A DNA stretch of 64,000 nt from Plectosphaerella cucumerina (taxonomy: Eukaryota > Ascomycota > Sordariomycetes > Glomerellales > Plectosphaerellaceae): the NCBI GenBank assembly GCA_020746995.1, contig JAGPXD010000002.1, positions 3,038,001 to 3,102,000 on the forward strand. The letters run 5' to 3'. Made by a program: the position numbers and the translations under genes. Under the pieces are notes generated by a model. It searched no databases and was not told the DNA's origin. It saw only the letters and a program-made list of their open reading frames with translations. This document shows, piece by piece, positions 1 through 12,200 of this stretch; position 1 is the first letter of the stretch; the number at the start of each line of letters is the position of its first letter.

Positions 1-764
1 AGGACATCTCCTTCACCGACGTCGCCTGCACCGCCGAGTCCAAGAACGCCACCTCCCTCCCCAAGAACACCGACTTCTTCGACTCCCTCAACGTCGAAAA
101 GGTCCGCGTCAAGCGCGCCTGGGTCAACATTGGCGACGACTGCTTCTCCCCCAAGTCCAACGCCACCGACCTCCACGTCGACACAATGTACTGCAACGGC
201 ACCCACGGCCAGTCCATGGGCTCCATCGGCCAGTACTCGGGCGAGAAGAGCTTCATCCAGGACGTCGTCATCGAGAACCTCTGGATGCTCAACGGCCAGC
301 ACAGCGCCCGCCTCAAGTCCTGGGCCGGCGCCAACGTCGGCTACGGTTTCATCAACAACGTCACCTTCCGCAACTTCTGGAACGCCAACAACGAGTACGC
401 CGCCTTCCTCGACAGCTGCTACTTCAACATCAACGCCACCGCCTGCGCCGCCAACCCCTCCCGCGTCGATGTCACAAACGTCCTCTTCCAGAACTTCACG
501 GGAACCACCAGCGGAAAGTACGGACGCGCCGTCGCCCGCCTCACCTGCAGCACCAGCCCCAACGCGGTGTGTGAGAACATCCGCTTCGAGGACTTCAACG
601 TCCAGAGCCCATGCGGCGGGCCTCCCGTCATCCTCTGCGATGGTATCAAGGATGGTGTCGGCGTGCCCTGCGTCTCGGCCACCAGTGATGAGGGCAAGGC
701 CGCTCTCAAGGCCAAGTGTACCTCGCCCCTGGCCGAGCTGCCCGGACGGCCGTGGAAGGCGTAG
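1..764 (+). CDS. Exo-polygalacturonase, GH28 (5' truncated by window edge)
   Basis: Secreted pectin-degrading glycoside hydrolase family 28, which cleaves alpha-1,4-galacturonosyl bonds from polygalacturonate in the plant cell wall. The frame is open from base 3 to the stop at 762-764, so the 5' part lies outside the window. Visible GH28 landmarks in order are NTDFFD (family NTDGFD, with Phe for Gly), GDDCF with the catalytic aspartates, a THGQSMGS segment matching the family GHGxSxGS histidine motif, and RLKSW in place of the usual RIKT. Repeated N-glycosylation sequons (NAT, NGT, NVT, NFT) fit a secreted enzyme. The Phe substitution and the many C-terminal cysteines point to the fungal exo-acting branch; endo versus exo is inferred. 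No introns are seen in the visible part. Confidence 0.9.
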   Translation, partial: DISFTDVACTAESKNATSLPKNTDFFDSLNVEKVRVKRAWVNIGDDCFSPKSNATDLHVDTMYCNGTHGQSMGSIGQYSGEKSFIQDVVIENLWMLNGQHSARLKSWAGANVGYGFINNVTFRNFWNANNEYAAFLDSCYFNINATACAANPSRVDVTNVLFQNFTGTTSGKYGRAVARLTCSTSPNAVCENIRFEDFNVQSPCGGPPVILCDGIKDGVGVPCVSATSDEGKAALKAKCTSPLAELPGRPWKA

Positions 765-877
765 AAACGTGGCGAAAAGGGGACGTGATGGATACTTGTG
801 GATCCTCATTGTAGAATAGACCAGGCCCAGAGATTCGCAGCCTAATAGAGTCAATACAGCTACCGACTCACCCTCAG

Positions 878-2085
878 CTACCGCTTCAAAAACCGTGACA
901 GGTTGAACCGGCTCTTCTTCTTCTTCTCGCCCTCGCTACCTCCCCCACTACCACCGCTGCCCCCATCTCTCGACCGGTCGCTCGGCGCCTGCTCCTCGTC
1001 CGCGTAATCCGGGCTCCCCGCCCTGATGTCCTCCCGCTCCCTCTCGTGCCGGTCGTACTCCTGCTGCGTGTTGAGCTGGTTCGTATTGTCGTTCATGACC
1101 TGCTGCGCCAGCGACACAGTGTCTGTGCGCTTGGGAGGCAGGTGGCCCTGCGAGTCGCCCGTCTCGTCCTGCTGCTCATGCCCATCCTCGTCCACGAATA
1201 GGTCCTTGACGGCGCCGTGGCCGAAGAGCCGCTCGTACACGGCCAGTGTCGTGGGAAATTCCTTGTTGGTGCCCACTTTGATGGCGTCGAGGAGCTGGAG
1301 CGCGTATGTTTGGCAGTTGTTGGTGATGAGGTTGTATGCTGGCTGCTTCTTGCGGATGCTCTGGATGACCGACTCGCCTGAGAAGTGTGAGCGGTCGATA
1401 TTCACGGGCGGTTGCTGGAAACTTACCAGCCCTCCGGGTTGCGTCGTCGTTGAATGTTGTCCTGCCGACTTTGAACGTGCGCCACTCTTCGCGGTTGATC
1501 TTGGCGTTGGTGTAGATGACGTGGAACGACTCGTCCTGCGGTGGTCAGCATCATCATGCTCACACTCTGCTCTTGGTGGAAAACACCCACCATCCACAGT
1601 TGATGCGCATAATCACCGACGAGCACCGCCCAGTGTTGCGTCGGATCCGGGTAGTGATTGATGCGCTCGGTGATCATCTTGCCCAGCCCCGTGTCCTCGG
1701 CGAACCACTTGCCGGCCAGTCCGCCGACGGGATGCCAGCCGACCTCGACGTCGCGCGGCTCGGCGTTGTGGATGGGCTCCGTGACGGGCACGACATTGGG
1801 CGTGTGGCCAAGGCCGGCCGCGCGCTTGAGGGCCAGCTCGCCTTTCGTGAGGTTCTTCTTCCTGTGCAGTGGCAGCTGTCAGTCGCCGCAACTGAGTGAG
1901 CGAGCCCCCTGTCGTGGGAGGGTAGGGTGCGCGAGAAGGTCCGGGCGCACGTACAGAAAATCAGCGACAATATCCCGCTTCCTCTCCTCCTCAACCTCTG
2001 TTTCTGGCTCGGGTGGCATGGCGGCGGGTTGTCTGGCTGGTCTTTGGTCTGGTTCTTCGGTGGTGAGCGAGCGCAGAACGGTCAC
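878..2085 (-). CDS. Papain-fold-like (LRAT/PPPDE-type) hypothetical protein
   Basis: Four exons read from the splice signals: 1955-2085, 1591-1861, 1427-1535 and 878-1377, with introns of 93, 55 and 49 bp and all phases consistent, giving 336 residues. The core reads HWAVLVGDYAHQLW, then DESFHVIYTN, then NLITNNCQTYALQLLDAI. A His in a strand-like block followed by an N-C-Q at the head of a helix is the arrangement of circularly permuted papain folds (LRAT, PPPDE, NlpC/P60-like), which suggests a thiol hydrolase or acyltransferase, but no exact family was recognised. The C-terminus is polar, glycine/serine rich and ends in a KKKKSRF basic patch. The start at 2085 is the only in-frame Met upstream of the acidic N-terminus. 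Function is inferred only from this fold signature. Confidence 0.62.
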
Positions 2086-3648
2086 TTCGAGGGAAGGCGC
2101 AGAAGATGAGGGTGGGTGCAGTGGCAGTGGTGAGCCTGAGGTGGAGCAGGGGTTCAGCTGGCTGTGCAGGGTGCAGGGCGGCGCGTCTTAACAATTAAAG
2201 TCGTGACACGGCATCCCCGGCAGCTGAACCACCCCGTCTTATACGTCCGAGTTGGGCACTGCCGCCCGCTCGCTGACGATTGGGGCGAGGCGCCGGCACG
2301 CGAGGGATCGTGTCCATCAGCGCGTCCGTTCGCTTGTGGCGGGAACATGCGCGGGCGGCCTCAACATCAGGACGTGATGTTCAAGTTGTCGGCAGACAGG
2401 GATCGTCAGGGTTCGGGCCTTGGTAGGGGCCAACAGTGATGACATCCGGCTCAGCAAGACCTGTTCCTCTAATCAGCGCCGGCGCTGGCCTTGCTGATCC
2501 TGGTAAAGCTTAAATGGTAGACTGGACGATTTGCGCAAAGTTGGCCAAGCTCAGCGGGCCGGCGGCAGATGGGCGAATTGAGGCGGGGTCGTGGGGGCTG
2601 CCACACTATCACCATTTTCATCCACCGCCTTTCAGAGGGGATGTGCCAGTATTAGTCATCCACGTTGATGCAATCGACATGGAGTAGCTCAGTTTACAGC
2701 CAGGCCAACATACACATCAGGGGTGAAAATTTCAGGAGAAATAGCTTTAGTACTTGGAAGGTAGTAACTGGAATATGAATTTGAGAGGCTCGAATGAACT
2801 GGAGTGACAAGTGATAGCCATGATTTTCTCTCTTTGAAACAGCAGCGCGTCAAGATTTCCATGCCAACCTATTACCAGATATGAACTGTTTCCAATTTGT
2901 GAGTCTGGGATTGTCTACATGGACTTGATAACAAAAATCTGAGAAGTTTCAAATCAAATGTCTTGCGAGCAAATCTGGGAAAGGTTTGAGGAACAGACTG
3001 GACAATCCGTCCTCGAATCGGACATTCCGTCCATCCACGGGGACAATCCGTCCGCCAGCAGGGCTGACTAAGTTTGCGGGCCAGGCACCAATACCACGTG
3101 ATCCAGCCATGTTCGCCTACTCCACCACGAACCGTTGCCTCGCCTCACCACCATTCGACGACACCTGTCGCTCAACTCAACGTCAACCTCATCCCGTCTC
3201 ACGGCATCACATCGCTGTGCCATGATCGAATGTCTCGACTGTTTGAACCCAGATACTTCGCTCTGTGCGATCCCTCATGATCAAAAAACTCAACAACCCG
3301 ACAGTCACCTTGTCAACATGACCACCCGCACGATGGCCGCTCGACCTGCTTGCCCCCAAGTTTTCGTCATCACGGCTGCACAACACCACCTCGCCTCAAA
3401 GTGTCGACGACGATTGACGCGATGCGCACGATAGTGAAACATCACATTGAATCACGGGGAATCATCAAGTTTCATTAGGTTTTCACACACAAACACGGCC
3501 CGTCCTGGACCAACGCCCGCGCCAGGGCAAATGGCAATCCCTCCCAGCGGCATTCTGAGCCTCGTCGCAATTGCCTCATTTTCGCACACATCCTCACGTT
3601 CGCGCCGCATCGCCTCGTACACGAAGCCTCGTACACGAGTCCGCGGCG
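2086..3648. other. Intergenic, no gene supported
   Basis: I see no open frame here with coding character. The stretch between about 2640 and 2980 is relatively AT-rich. A short three-copy motif lies at 3000-3053 and is listed separately. Open frames on the plus strand at 2986-3434 have low-complexity composition and no recognisable domain. Confidence 0.5.
3000..3053. repeat. Three copies of GGACAWTCCGTCC at about 20-bp spacing
   Basis: GGACAATCCGTCC at 3000-3012, GGACATTCCGTCC at 3020-3032 and GGACAATCCGTCC at 3041-3053. Each copy is an imperfect palindrome (GGAC..GTCC). The spacing of 20-21 bp puts the copies about two helical turns apart, compatible with a cluster of protein binding sites. 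No factor is assigned. Confidence 0.4.
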
Positions 3649-4532
3649 TCATCGGCCTTCCCGGGCGCTGGCCTGCGCCCGCTGAATGTACGCCCGTGTG
3701 GCGAACACTGAGCACAGTCAGTTCAGCGTCGGCAGAGGACCACTCTTGGCCATGTACCTTGAGCTTCGATCGCCAACTTTCTTCTGGCGTCCCACTCCTT
3801 GGTCGGGCCTTCATCGCCCTCGCAAGCACATAAATCACCATCTACTGGCAACGGCGACAGCTCGGGCGTCGAGAGCTGCGAGATCCACGGTGTCGCGGGC
3901 GACGACGGAACGGCTGGTGGCACCGACCAGCTCTCAGCTGCTGCGTTCCCAGACCAGCGCCCCGCCGGCAGCAGGTCCTGCTGGTCACCAGTGACGATCC
4001 CCTCACTGGTGGGGACGGTGAACTCGAATGCGGCCGACTTCCTCCGGGATGCCGTACACTGTTTGCTCCGCACGACCGTTCGCATCTGAACGCCACAGTT
4101 GACGAGGGCTTGGGATGGCTCAATCCCCTCGAGCCATTCTTGGGTCCTTCGCCGCCGGGTCTCATCAAGGCAGCAGTGCCGGTCGGCACGACGAGCGTCA
4201 TCGACCGACCGTGGCTGGGCGTGCTGATTGTCGTCTCCAGGCTTCTGGTACTTGACGGCGTAGCTGATCCTTCCGTTGCACCTCGTCAGCTGCACATTCT
4301 TGACGGGCGAGTCTGGCGGCGCGAGAGGATGTCTCTCGGTCAGATACGGCGACCACATGGCGAACTTGCTGTTGCGATCCAGCGTTCTCGTCGAGGCAGC
4401 ACCGGGCTGCGAGCCGTGGTGAGAGTTCCTTGGAGACATGACGACCATGCGGGGGGCCAAGGAGGGGAGGGGGTGACGGCTGGGTGGGAGGGGGGATGAG
4501 GAGCAATGGGAAATGGGTGTGTGGATGCTCAA
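3649..4532 (-). CDS. Hypothetical protein, 277 residues
   Basis: Two exons: 3758-4532 and 3649-3707, separated by a 50-bp intron with a GTACAT donor, a CTGAC branch and a CTCAG acceptor. The joined length is divisible by three. The alternative read-through frame ends in an unremarkable tail. An internal Met at 4448 (MVVMSPRN) is a plausible alternative start that would drop a proline-rich leader. The product is polar with a serine/proline-rich middle, a short predicted helix at the C-terminus (ATRAYIQRAQASAREGR) and no signal peptide or membrane segment. I do not recognise a family. The splice signal and the absence of a comparable open frame on the other strand are the main support. Confidence 0.42.
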
Positions 4533-5943
4533 GTGTCTTCAGACTGCCCCCTGAGATGGATGATGATGGGGTTTGGGTTGGGAGAAAAGTTTGCAGGCCG
4601 ACGTGCTGATGGCGCGGAAGAAGGGGTGAAGGAGGGAGAGCATGGGATATGGAGGGCAGCGGGGGGTGTTGGACTTTATGTGTGGTGAGTGCTCGAGGAC
4701 GACCGCCCCCAACTGACCAATCACAGACCACCCACCCTTCTTCTCTTCGACCACCACCCATTCGCTCACCATACCCCCTGCCTCTACCCCCTCTTCGTCA
4801 TCCCCTTTGGCCTTTCCATCGGGTTGGCATTTCCATCATCCCCGTCGGCCGCTGTAATCGGGCATACAAGCGTCTCGCATCGCATGCAACCCCTGAGATC
4901 TCAGATGGTGCTTGAGAGAAGGGTGGTCGCCGTTGAGGCGTGTCCAGTGACATGAGGCCTTGCCAGCACGTTCGCATCGTCCATGAATGGCTTGCACGCT
5001 ATCAGCTGTCTCCTGCATCTCTCTCCCGAGCCACTGAGGACTGCAAGGGCTTCCTGTTCGTCTGGTGATGCCCTGCAGCCATGGTGATGGCTAGGGACGG
5101 GAGGGCGTGCAGTGCACCAAACCCTTTCTGGGACCGTCTGCATCATCAGGACTCTTGCTCCATTGGGCTTTGCGAACCGACTCTTTGGGTCATTGTTGAA
5201 TTGCTGACTGTAGCTGGAGGCTGTCGGGCTCTCATGTCATGTGCTGATCGCCTGGTGCCGCGCCGCACTCCCGGACTCACCAGACTGGTGCATGACTTCG
5301 CAAGTGATGGAAAAGTCGCTTCCTTCAGTATCATGACTTCCAACCCATATGGAACGAATGCCTTGACTCGGTCAGTAGACAGCAAGAGGTGTGCCAACTC
5401 ATGTGCGGGACAGCCAGTGTGAGGGCCGTCCTGGTCAAGTGCAGGTGAAGGTCAGGGTGTGGCTGCCAGGAAACCGAATACTGCGTGGAACTCAATCATC
5501 ACCAACCACAACCCAACTACATGGTCTTTGCGAACCAAATGGATTCAGACATCAACCAAGGCGTCCCATATCAAACATGGACAATTTTTAATTGGCACCG
5601 CATCCCAGATCCCATTATTGGCATGAGGTGAGGTCGCGATCTCAAACACGTGATTCGCGGCTGCTCCAGTGCTTACTCATTCTTTCGCTTACTCATCGGC
5701 TGCCAGCCTTCGTCGGTGAGACTCTAGCATCCTCGGTGACGCTTGTTAAGGGCTATCCTGTTCCTGGCTTAGCGTGAGCAGCTCGAGCGCAGCCGCCTCA
5801 ATTCGGTCTTGTGTCTCCTGGAGCTTTTCGCGTCCAAGCAAGCAACGACCATCAAACCACAAAGAATCACCTGTCTCCCGACATCCCATCGCGACGACAC
5901 CAATCCCACCAACCAAACTCCCCGTCCGAAGTCAGCGATCGCA
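4533..5943. other. Intergenic, no gene supported
   Basis: Open frames in this 1.4 kb are short, overlap on both strands and have no recognisable domain. The last 200 bp before 5944 are the promoter and 5' leader of the zinc-finger gene. Confidence 0.45.
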
Positions 5944-7068
5944 ATGGGCAAGAAGAAGCGCGGTCACCCCGATGTCGAGGACATCCTGGCGCGGCCATGG
6001 TGCTACTACTGTTCGTCGCGCGCAACCTCCAATCTTCGCCGGACAAGGCTGACACTCTCCCAGGCGAGCGTGACTTTGAGGATCTGAAGCTCCTTATCTC
6101 GCATCAGAAGGCCAAGCACTTCAAGTGTGACCGATGTGGTCGTCGTCTCAACACTGCCGGAGGTTCGTTACAGCCCTTGAATCCTCCCCTCTACTCGCCC
6201 GCTGACCAGTTCTTTCCCAGGTCTCTCCGTGCACCTGAACCAAGTCCATAAAGAAACCCTCAACCAGGTCGAGAATGCGCTGCCCAACCGCCAGGGCCTT
6301 GATGTCGAGATCTTCGGCATGGAGGGTATCCCGCACGAGATCCTTGAGCAGCACCGCAACCGCATCGTGCAGAACTTCTACCAGGCCCAGGAGGACCGGC
6401 GCATCGCCACCGGCAACCCGATACCCGGCCACGGCAAGCCGCCGAAGAAGAAGGTCAAGATTGAGGCACCAGGCGAGCTCAAGTCCCGTTTCGCCGAGCA
6501 CCGCGCGCGCATCGCTGCTGCAAAGGCCGCCGGCATCGATCCCCATGCCCCTCCTCCCAGTCTTCCTCCTACCACGGAGAGCCCTGGCGCATTTGTGAGT
6601 AGTCATGGACGAGAAAAGACAAAGAGGATGATTATGCTAAGAAGCTTGCAGAACAACTCGCCTTACCCTCCCCCGCAAGCCCCATACGCTGCGCCACCGG
6701 CGGGCGTGCCTCCTTTCCCGCCGCAGCAGCCGGGCTACGGCTACTCTCCCTCAACATTGCCCGCGAGGCCGGGTAGCGGCCCTCCTCCCGCACCAGGTGG
6801 CCTGCCGCAGCGACCTGACGCCGGCTTTTACGGTGGCCAGACAGGCGATGAGATCGACCAGCTCATTCGCATGGCCGAGTCAGGCATCAGGCCCGCGCGG
6901 AGGCCTGAGGAGGAAGCAGCAGCAGCAGCAGCAGCAGCCCCGGCACCGACGACAAGCGACAAGAAGCCCAAGAAGGGGGCGAGGATGGTGTATGCGGACG
7001 AGAACTTTAGCCCCGAGGAGCTCATGGCGCAGCTGCCGCGATACGCATACGTGCCGCCGGCGTCGTAG
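5944..7068 (+). CDS. C2H2 zinc-finger protein, BuGZ/ZNF207 orthologue
   Basis: Four exons: 5944-6010, 6064-6162, 6221-6594 and 6652-7068; 318 residues. The first two introns use GTTCGT donors, the third GTGAGT. The N-terminus is a basic MGKKKRG stretch followed by two zinc fingers: PWCYYC..HQKAKHF, then FKCDRCGRRLNTAGGLSVHLNQVH, then the family signature ETLNQVENALP and MEGIPHEI. This arrangement is that of animal BuGZ/ZNF207 and plant SUF4, proteins of spindle assembly and mRNA splicing or transcription. The C-terminal half is Pro/Gly/Tyr rich and low complexity, as in BuGZ, where it drives phase separation. An alanine run encoded by a CAG/GCA repeat lies at 6915-6938. I could not identify a Bub3-binding GLEBS motif. 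Role in this fungus is inferred by orthology. Confidence 0.88.
6915..6938 (+). repeat. (GCA)n trinucleotide repeat coding poly-alanine
   Basis: Eight perfect GCA/AGC units in the last exon of the BuGZ-like gene, translated as a run of alanines that joins an acidic EEE stretch to a proline-rich tail. Confidence 0.8.
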
Positions 7069-7920
7069 GCGGGGAGATAGGGGAGACGAGGAAGACAGGG
7101 AAGACCAGGGGAAGGAGGTGGATGGGGCACGCGGGACGGGGAGATCGTGCCTCATGCCGCCCGCAGGCGCGCGGGAGATTCGCGGAAGACTCGCTCTCGG
7201 GTGTAACAAACAATACTAGCAATGGGACTTTCATGGGATTCAACCGCCTGAGACCTGGGCCGTGGTCTCAGATATGGGCGCGGACGATGATGCGATTCAA
7301 ACAAGAAAACAAACGATTCCGAAGGGCTTGGTCTCCGAAACTCCCCGTTCCCACGAGTTGACAGCTCTCGTCTCTTTGCATCAGCTAGGCGCGGCGAAAA
7401 ACGCCTTAGCTAAGCGGAAGGGGTTTCACCCCTAGGTAGCAAGAGGGTTTTGGTCGACGGGACGCATGAGCGCCGGCGCGCTTCGTCCGAAGTCGAGCGC
7501 CCTCCCCGAAAGTCGTCCGGACCGCCCAGTGGCCCGGCACATGGTCTAAAGACCATCCCTTGGGTCGGCATGTCCCGCGTTGAGTCCTTGGATCAATCTA
7601 CGTCTGGACGAAATGCTCGGTTTCGCATGTTTCGTGTGCCGCCCATCTGGCGACGTCGTGAACATCGATCCAGAGGGGGAGGACCGAGCACATCCAGCCA
7701 GACACATGTGTTCCTTCTTTAAGGCTGTCGACGGGCCCCTCGTGTCCTCAGTTGAGAAAGCCAGTCGTTTGTCTCTCCAGTTTTATACGCATCGCGCGCA
7801 TCGTTCCTCTTTCTGGTCTTGTTTCCGTTGTCAATGCCGGCCGAGGCATAATACTCCACCATCCCCAGCATCTCCATCGCGGAGAATAAACCAAGAAAAC
7901 CCCCAGTCACTCTCTTCAAC
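7069..7920. other. Intergenic, no gene supported
   Basis: Contains the 3' end of the zinc-finger gene and the promoter of the RTA1-like gene. A small hairpin-capable segment around 7385-7435 contains the palindrome TTAGCTAA and an AGGGGTTTCACCCCT stem. No tRNA, rRNA or coding signal was recognised. Confidence 0.4.
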
Positions 7921-9163
7921 ATGACCGGCACTTCCATCCCGGCCGCGGCTGCAGATCCGCGCGCCGCCTTTCCCGGGGGCAACAGCACGGCGCTCCCCGT
8001 CGGCACGATGCCGCAGGAAGCCGGGGCCGCATCGCCGTTCTTCCCATTCTTTACGCCTTCGTTCGACCTTGCTCTGATCGGTGCCGTCGTCGGCGCAGCC
8101 ATGGTCTTTATCCATTTGGGTCTGGTCATCCGTACAAAGTGCTACTACTTCGGCCCCGTCATCGTCCCGGCGACCTTGAGTGAGTATTCTTCGTCGACGG
8201 TGAAGGTGCTTGACTGACAGGGACGTCAACAGTGTTTGCCGTCGGCATGACCTCAAGACTCATTGTTATTGTTACACCGTCCTTGACTACTGCGTTTGCT
8301 GTGTCATCGCTCGTGCTCATGTGAGTCGTCACCATGGGACATACTCAAACACCAGACTCACAGTTGCTTCCAGGGTCACGAGCGCCATTCTCTCGACTGC
8401 CCTCACTTTCACATACACCCGGCTCATGTGGTGGGTCACGCCTCCGGAGTATCGCAACATCTCGACCCTCTGGCTGCCGCCGCGAGCCACGTCCTTCATT
8501 CTTGTTCTTGCCGCGGCCATCGGCGATGTCGTCTCGACCATCGGCAGCGGTCAAATCATTAAGCCTCCGCCGCCTCGCCTACAGGCCACCGGAGCCGTCA
8601 TCAAGATGCTCGTCTTCATCTTTTCTTTCGGCCTCGTCGCCCGCCTCACCTTCATCAGCCGCCGATGGAGGATGGACCCTGATACGCGCCGGGGATCGCT
8701 TGAGCTCGGCCTGGCTCTGACGGCCACCTTTTTCCTGCTCTCAGTAGGCGATTCCCATGTATTCTGTACCACCAACCGCTCACATTTTCCACAGGTCATC
8801 GGTATCATGAACGTTCTCGAGAAGGACGCACTGGAGACTCTTATCAAGACCCGCCGTCCAGCATCCATCCTCACGACCGAGGAGTGGCCCATCTGGGTCT
8901 TCAACTTTGCGCCCATTGTTCTCATCATGGGCATCCTGGCAGCCTATCACCCCGGCGACTACCTACCTAGGCGGCTCACAGGCGTCCGGCTCAAGGGTAA
9001 CGAGCTTGTGGCCATGGACGTCCTGCGCGACGAGGAGAACGTAGGGGCATCGACGATGAAGAACGGCTGGATCATCGGCAGGCCGAAAGTTGTAGAGGAC
9101 GACGAAGTGGTTATGAAGGGTGATGTGTTTGAACGGAGAATGTCAGTGGGTTATGCCCGATGA
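7921..9163 (+). CDS. RTA1-like seven-helix membrane protein
   Basis: Four exons: 7921-8179, 8233-8320, 8374-8743 and 8795-9163; 361 residues, with introns of 51-53 bp. About seven hydrophobic segments are visible, starting with ALIGAVVGAAMVFIHLGLVI. They are followed by a WWVTPPEYRN loop, GDVVSTIGSGQIIK, FSFGLVARLTF, a loop with EEWPIWVFNFAPIVLIMGILAAYHPGDYLP, and a cytoplasmic tail. The GDVVSTIGSG and YHPG segments are typical of fungal RTA1-like (lipid-translocating exporter) proteins, implicated in lipid homeostasis and resistance to aminocholesterol-type compounds. The first 30 residues are Pro/Ala rich and presumably extracellular. Substrate unknown; family membership is by pattern, function inferred. 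Confidence 0.78.
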
Positions 9164-9286
9164 GAAGAGGCATGCCAGAAGACATGGATGTACGATACCC
9201 ACGACAGCATAGATAGACGGAAGTTTGGATAACTTGAATTTCAAGTCCTTCGCTAGGCAACTACGTTTTCTCGTTCACCCACATTT

Positions 9287-12200
9287 CTACATCAGGAAGA
9301 CGCACGCGGCAACCATGGCGGCCCACAGACCAACCCCAAGGCTGCTGGCGCTCGAGCTCTCTCCGCCGGGGCTCTCGGAATGCCCGTCCGTAATCCTATC
9401 TGGGGTGCCGTCGGGTCTGTTGCCGCCAACGATGTTCTGAGTCGAGGTGAATGACGTGCCGTTGTAGGTGCCCTGCTCGTCGCGGCCGACAAGGAAGCTC
9501 TCAGGCGGGCCAAGGTACGACTTCTGAACGCCGCCGAGGTCGATGACGATCTTCTGCACCACAATGTTAGGCAGCAGCGCCCAGATTCGGAGCGTGTAAG
9601 CGCCGGCCGCAGGCACGTCGAAGGAAGTTGTGGTGTAGTTTCCATGGAGGCCCCAAATGGCGTTTGCGACTGCGAGTCCCCAGCCGTCAGGCATGGCCTG
9701 ACCGACGTTGGGGCCGATGGGCTGCACGATGGTCGGCTCGGGCTGGTCTTCGCCTGATGGGAAGAGAGCGATGCCGTACTCGAGCGGGTTCTCGTCGCCG
9801 AGATAGTTGGCCGCAGGCGACATGTACAAAGTGACGTTGGCGGCCGAGTGGTTTGTGAACAGGTATACGCTGTACTCAAGTGCCGGGGCCTCGTCAACAG
9901 TGAGCTTCTCAGTGTCGAGCGGGAATAGGCCAACGCCAGACAGGGTGCGGCCGTAATTCTTGAGGACGTGGTACGTCGGTTCTGTCGTGTTGGTAGAGCC
10001 GCCGGTCGAGTTGGACGGAACCGAACTGTTGGAGGGTGGACTGGCTGACTCGCCGGTGTAGATGCTCTGGTAGTGCTGGGCCTCAATAGCAACGGCGCCG
10101 CCAGACTCGACGAAACCTTCGGTGAAGTTGCTGGGAACCTCGCGGTTGATGATGGTGGCGATGATGCGAGGCTCGGGTGCTGCGTAGCGCTCGAAGCCGC
10201 GGCAGTCGCTGGTGACGTTGATGAACACTTCTGTCTCGCTGGGGGCGGCGGGTGCGTTCTCCCAGTCAACGGTCACGTAGATGCGTGAGTCGACACCGTT
10301 ATCGCCGCCAACGGTACCCTCGTACTCTGACAGGTGGACGTACGACTCCCAGGGTGCCAGCGACCAGTTGCACGTGTTGGGGCCGCGGTGGAAGATCTCA
10401 ATGTAGCGTGAGATGGCACCCCATGGCTCCAGGGGTGGGAGCTCCAGGTTGCTCGACGAGTTGGGGTGCCATTTGGTGTCGCCCTGGACACTGGCGTTGG
10501 AGCCCTCGACGCCGACGCCGTACTCGCCACCGAGCGACGGGAGGGTGTCCTGGACGTAGCGCAGGTCAGGGAGGGTGTTCCTCATCGGTTGCTGCCAGTG
10601 ACCATCGTAGCCGAGATGTGTTTCTGAGCAGGTTAGCGATGGGTCAGAGATTAAGTGAGAAGGAAATACTCACGGTCGAGGATGTGCGCCCACTTTCCGT
10701 CAAGCATCTCGTCCCAGCGCAGCGTCAGGTTCGAGTCGTCGTACATGAGCTGCACAGAGTCACGAATGACATCGTTGGCCGAGTTGCGCTTCTGGCCAGC
10801 GTAAAGCTGGTTCTTAGCGCCGTAAATCTGGATCTTGTTGACAATCTCACCCCCGAGAACCGGGTGCAAGAGCATCTGGAAGAAGGAAGGCTTGTAGACC
10901 TCATCAAGTGACTCAAAGATGGTCTCGGTGTCCTCGCGGAGGGCGGCCCACTGCTCGAGGATGGCGTCGGCCTCGCGGTAGTTGAGGACCGAGTAGACAT
11001 GCGGCTCAAGGAGCTCGAACTTGCGGCGAGCGGCGTACATGCTGTAGCGGATCATGATCTGGGTGATCTCGTCGGCGTGCTCGGTCCCGAACTCGCGACT
11101 GACCCAGGCATGGATCCAATCAGTTGTGCCGTCGACACCCCAGCGGTCAGCGTCGTAGGCGAGGTCGAGGAAGTGGTTGATGGGGATCTCCTTAGGCTTG
11201 AGGTCGCCAACATTAACGATCCAGATACGGCGAGCATCGCGCTCGTAGGCGAGGTACATCTGTTCGGCCGTCTTCTCAAGCTGGATCGTGTTGATCCATT
11301 TGTAGTTCCTTGGGTCGCCAACGTAATCGAAGTGGTAGTAGACACCCGCGCCGCCGGACCGCGACTGTTCGTCCACGGTGGGAAGTCGGCGCACGTTGCC
11401 CCAGTTGTCATCGGCCCACAACAGAGTGATGTCCTCGGGGACCACGAGGCCGCGCTCTTGGTACGACTGTACTTCTTTGTAGAGGCACCACAGCGAGGGG
11501 ACCTGCGACGCGTTGTCGATGCCGAGGCCCTCAACGATGATGGACCGCTGGTTGGCAACAAGCTCCTCAAGCATGCTGACAATGGCGTCGATTCCCAAGT
11601 CACCCTCGATGGCCGTGTCGCCGGTGCCACGCATGGCCATGGTCCAAAGACTGTTCCGCGCGTACGGCTTGGCGCGCTCAACTCCGTACTCAAAGTACGA
11701 GTCGATGGTCTCGTTGTTGGTCTTGTACTGCCACTCGCCCTCATAAAAGGTGCGGAACTCGTTCTGCGCGCGCATCATGGGCTCCGTGTGCGAGCCGCCG
11801 AGGACAATTTCGTAGGCATCCAGCAGCGGCTGGTTGAGCGGGTCGTCGATGTAGACCATGTTTCCCCACAGCGTGGGCCAGATGTAGTTGGCACGTAGGC
11901 GCAGGAGGAGCTCGGAGACCAGGGCGTAGAAGTGGTGGTTGTAGGGGGCGGCGTCGTTCCATGTGTCTTCCCACTGAGTTCTACTCAAGTTAGTCGAATC
12001 ATTGGGCTTGATGTAAGAGCACTCACCCAACCCAGCTAGACAGACCGGGCTGCTCATCGTTGAGGAAGATGCCGCGGTACTTGACCGTGGGCGCCTTCTG
12101 GACCTTTGTCTCTGGAAGCACAAAGATCTCATCCCGGGTGCGAATGGGAACATCGGCCCAGTAGTACCAAGGACTCACACCAATTTGCTCACTGATATCG

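Noticed and set aside
6595..6651. Read-through of the third intron in the BuGZ-like gene
   Set aside because: The frame is open through it, but GTGAGT, a TGCTAAG branch and a TTGCAG acceptor argue for splicing.
10999..11898. 299-residue plus-strand open frame inside the GH115 gene
   Set aside because: Antisense to a conserved glycoside hydrolase exon. Its valine/leucine-rich composition reflects reverse-complement codons.
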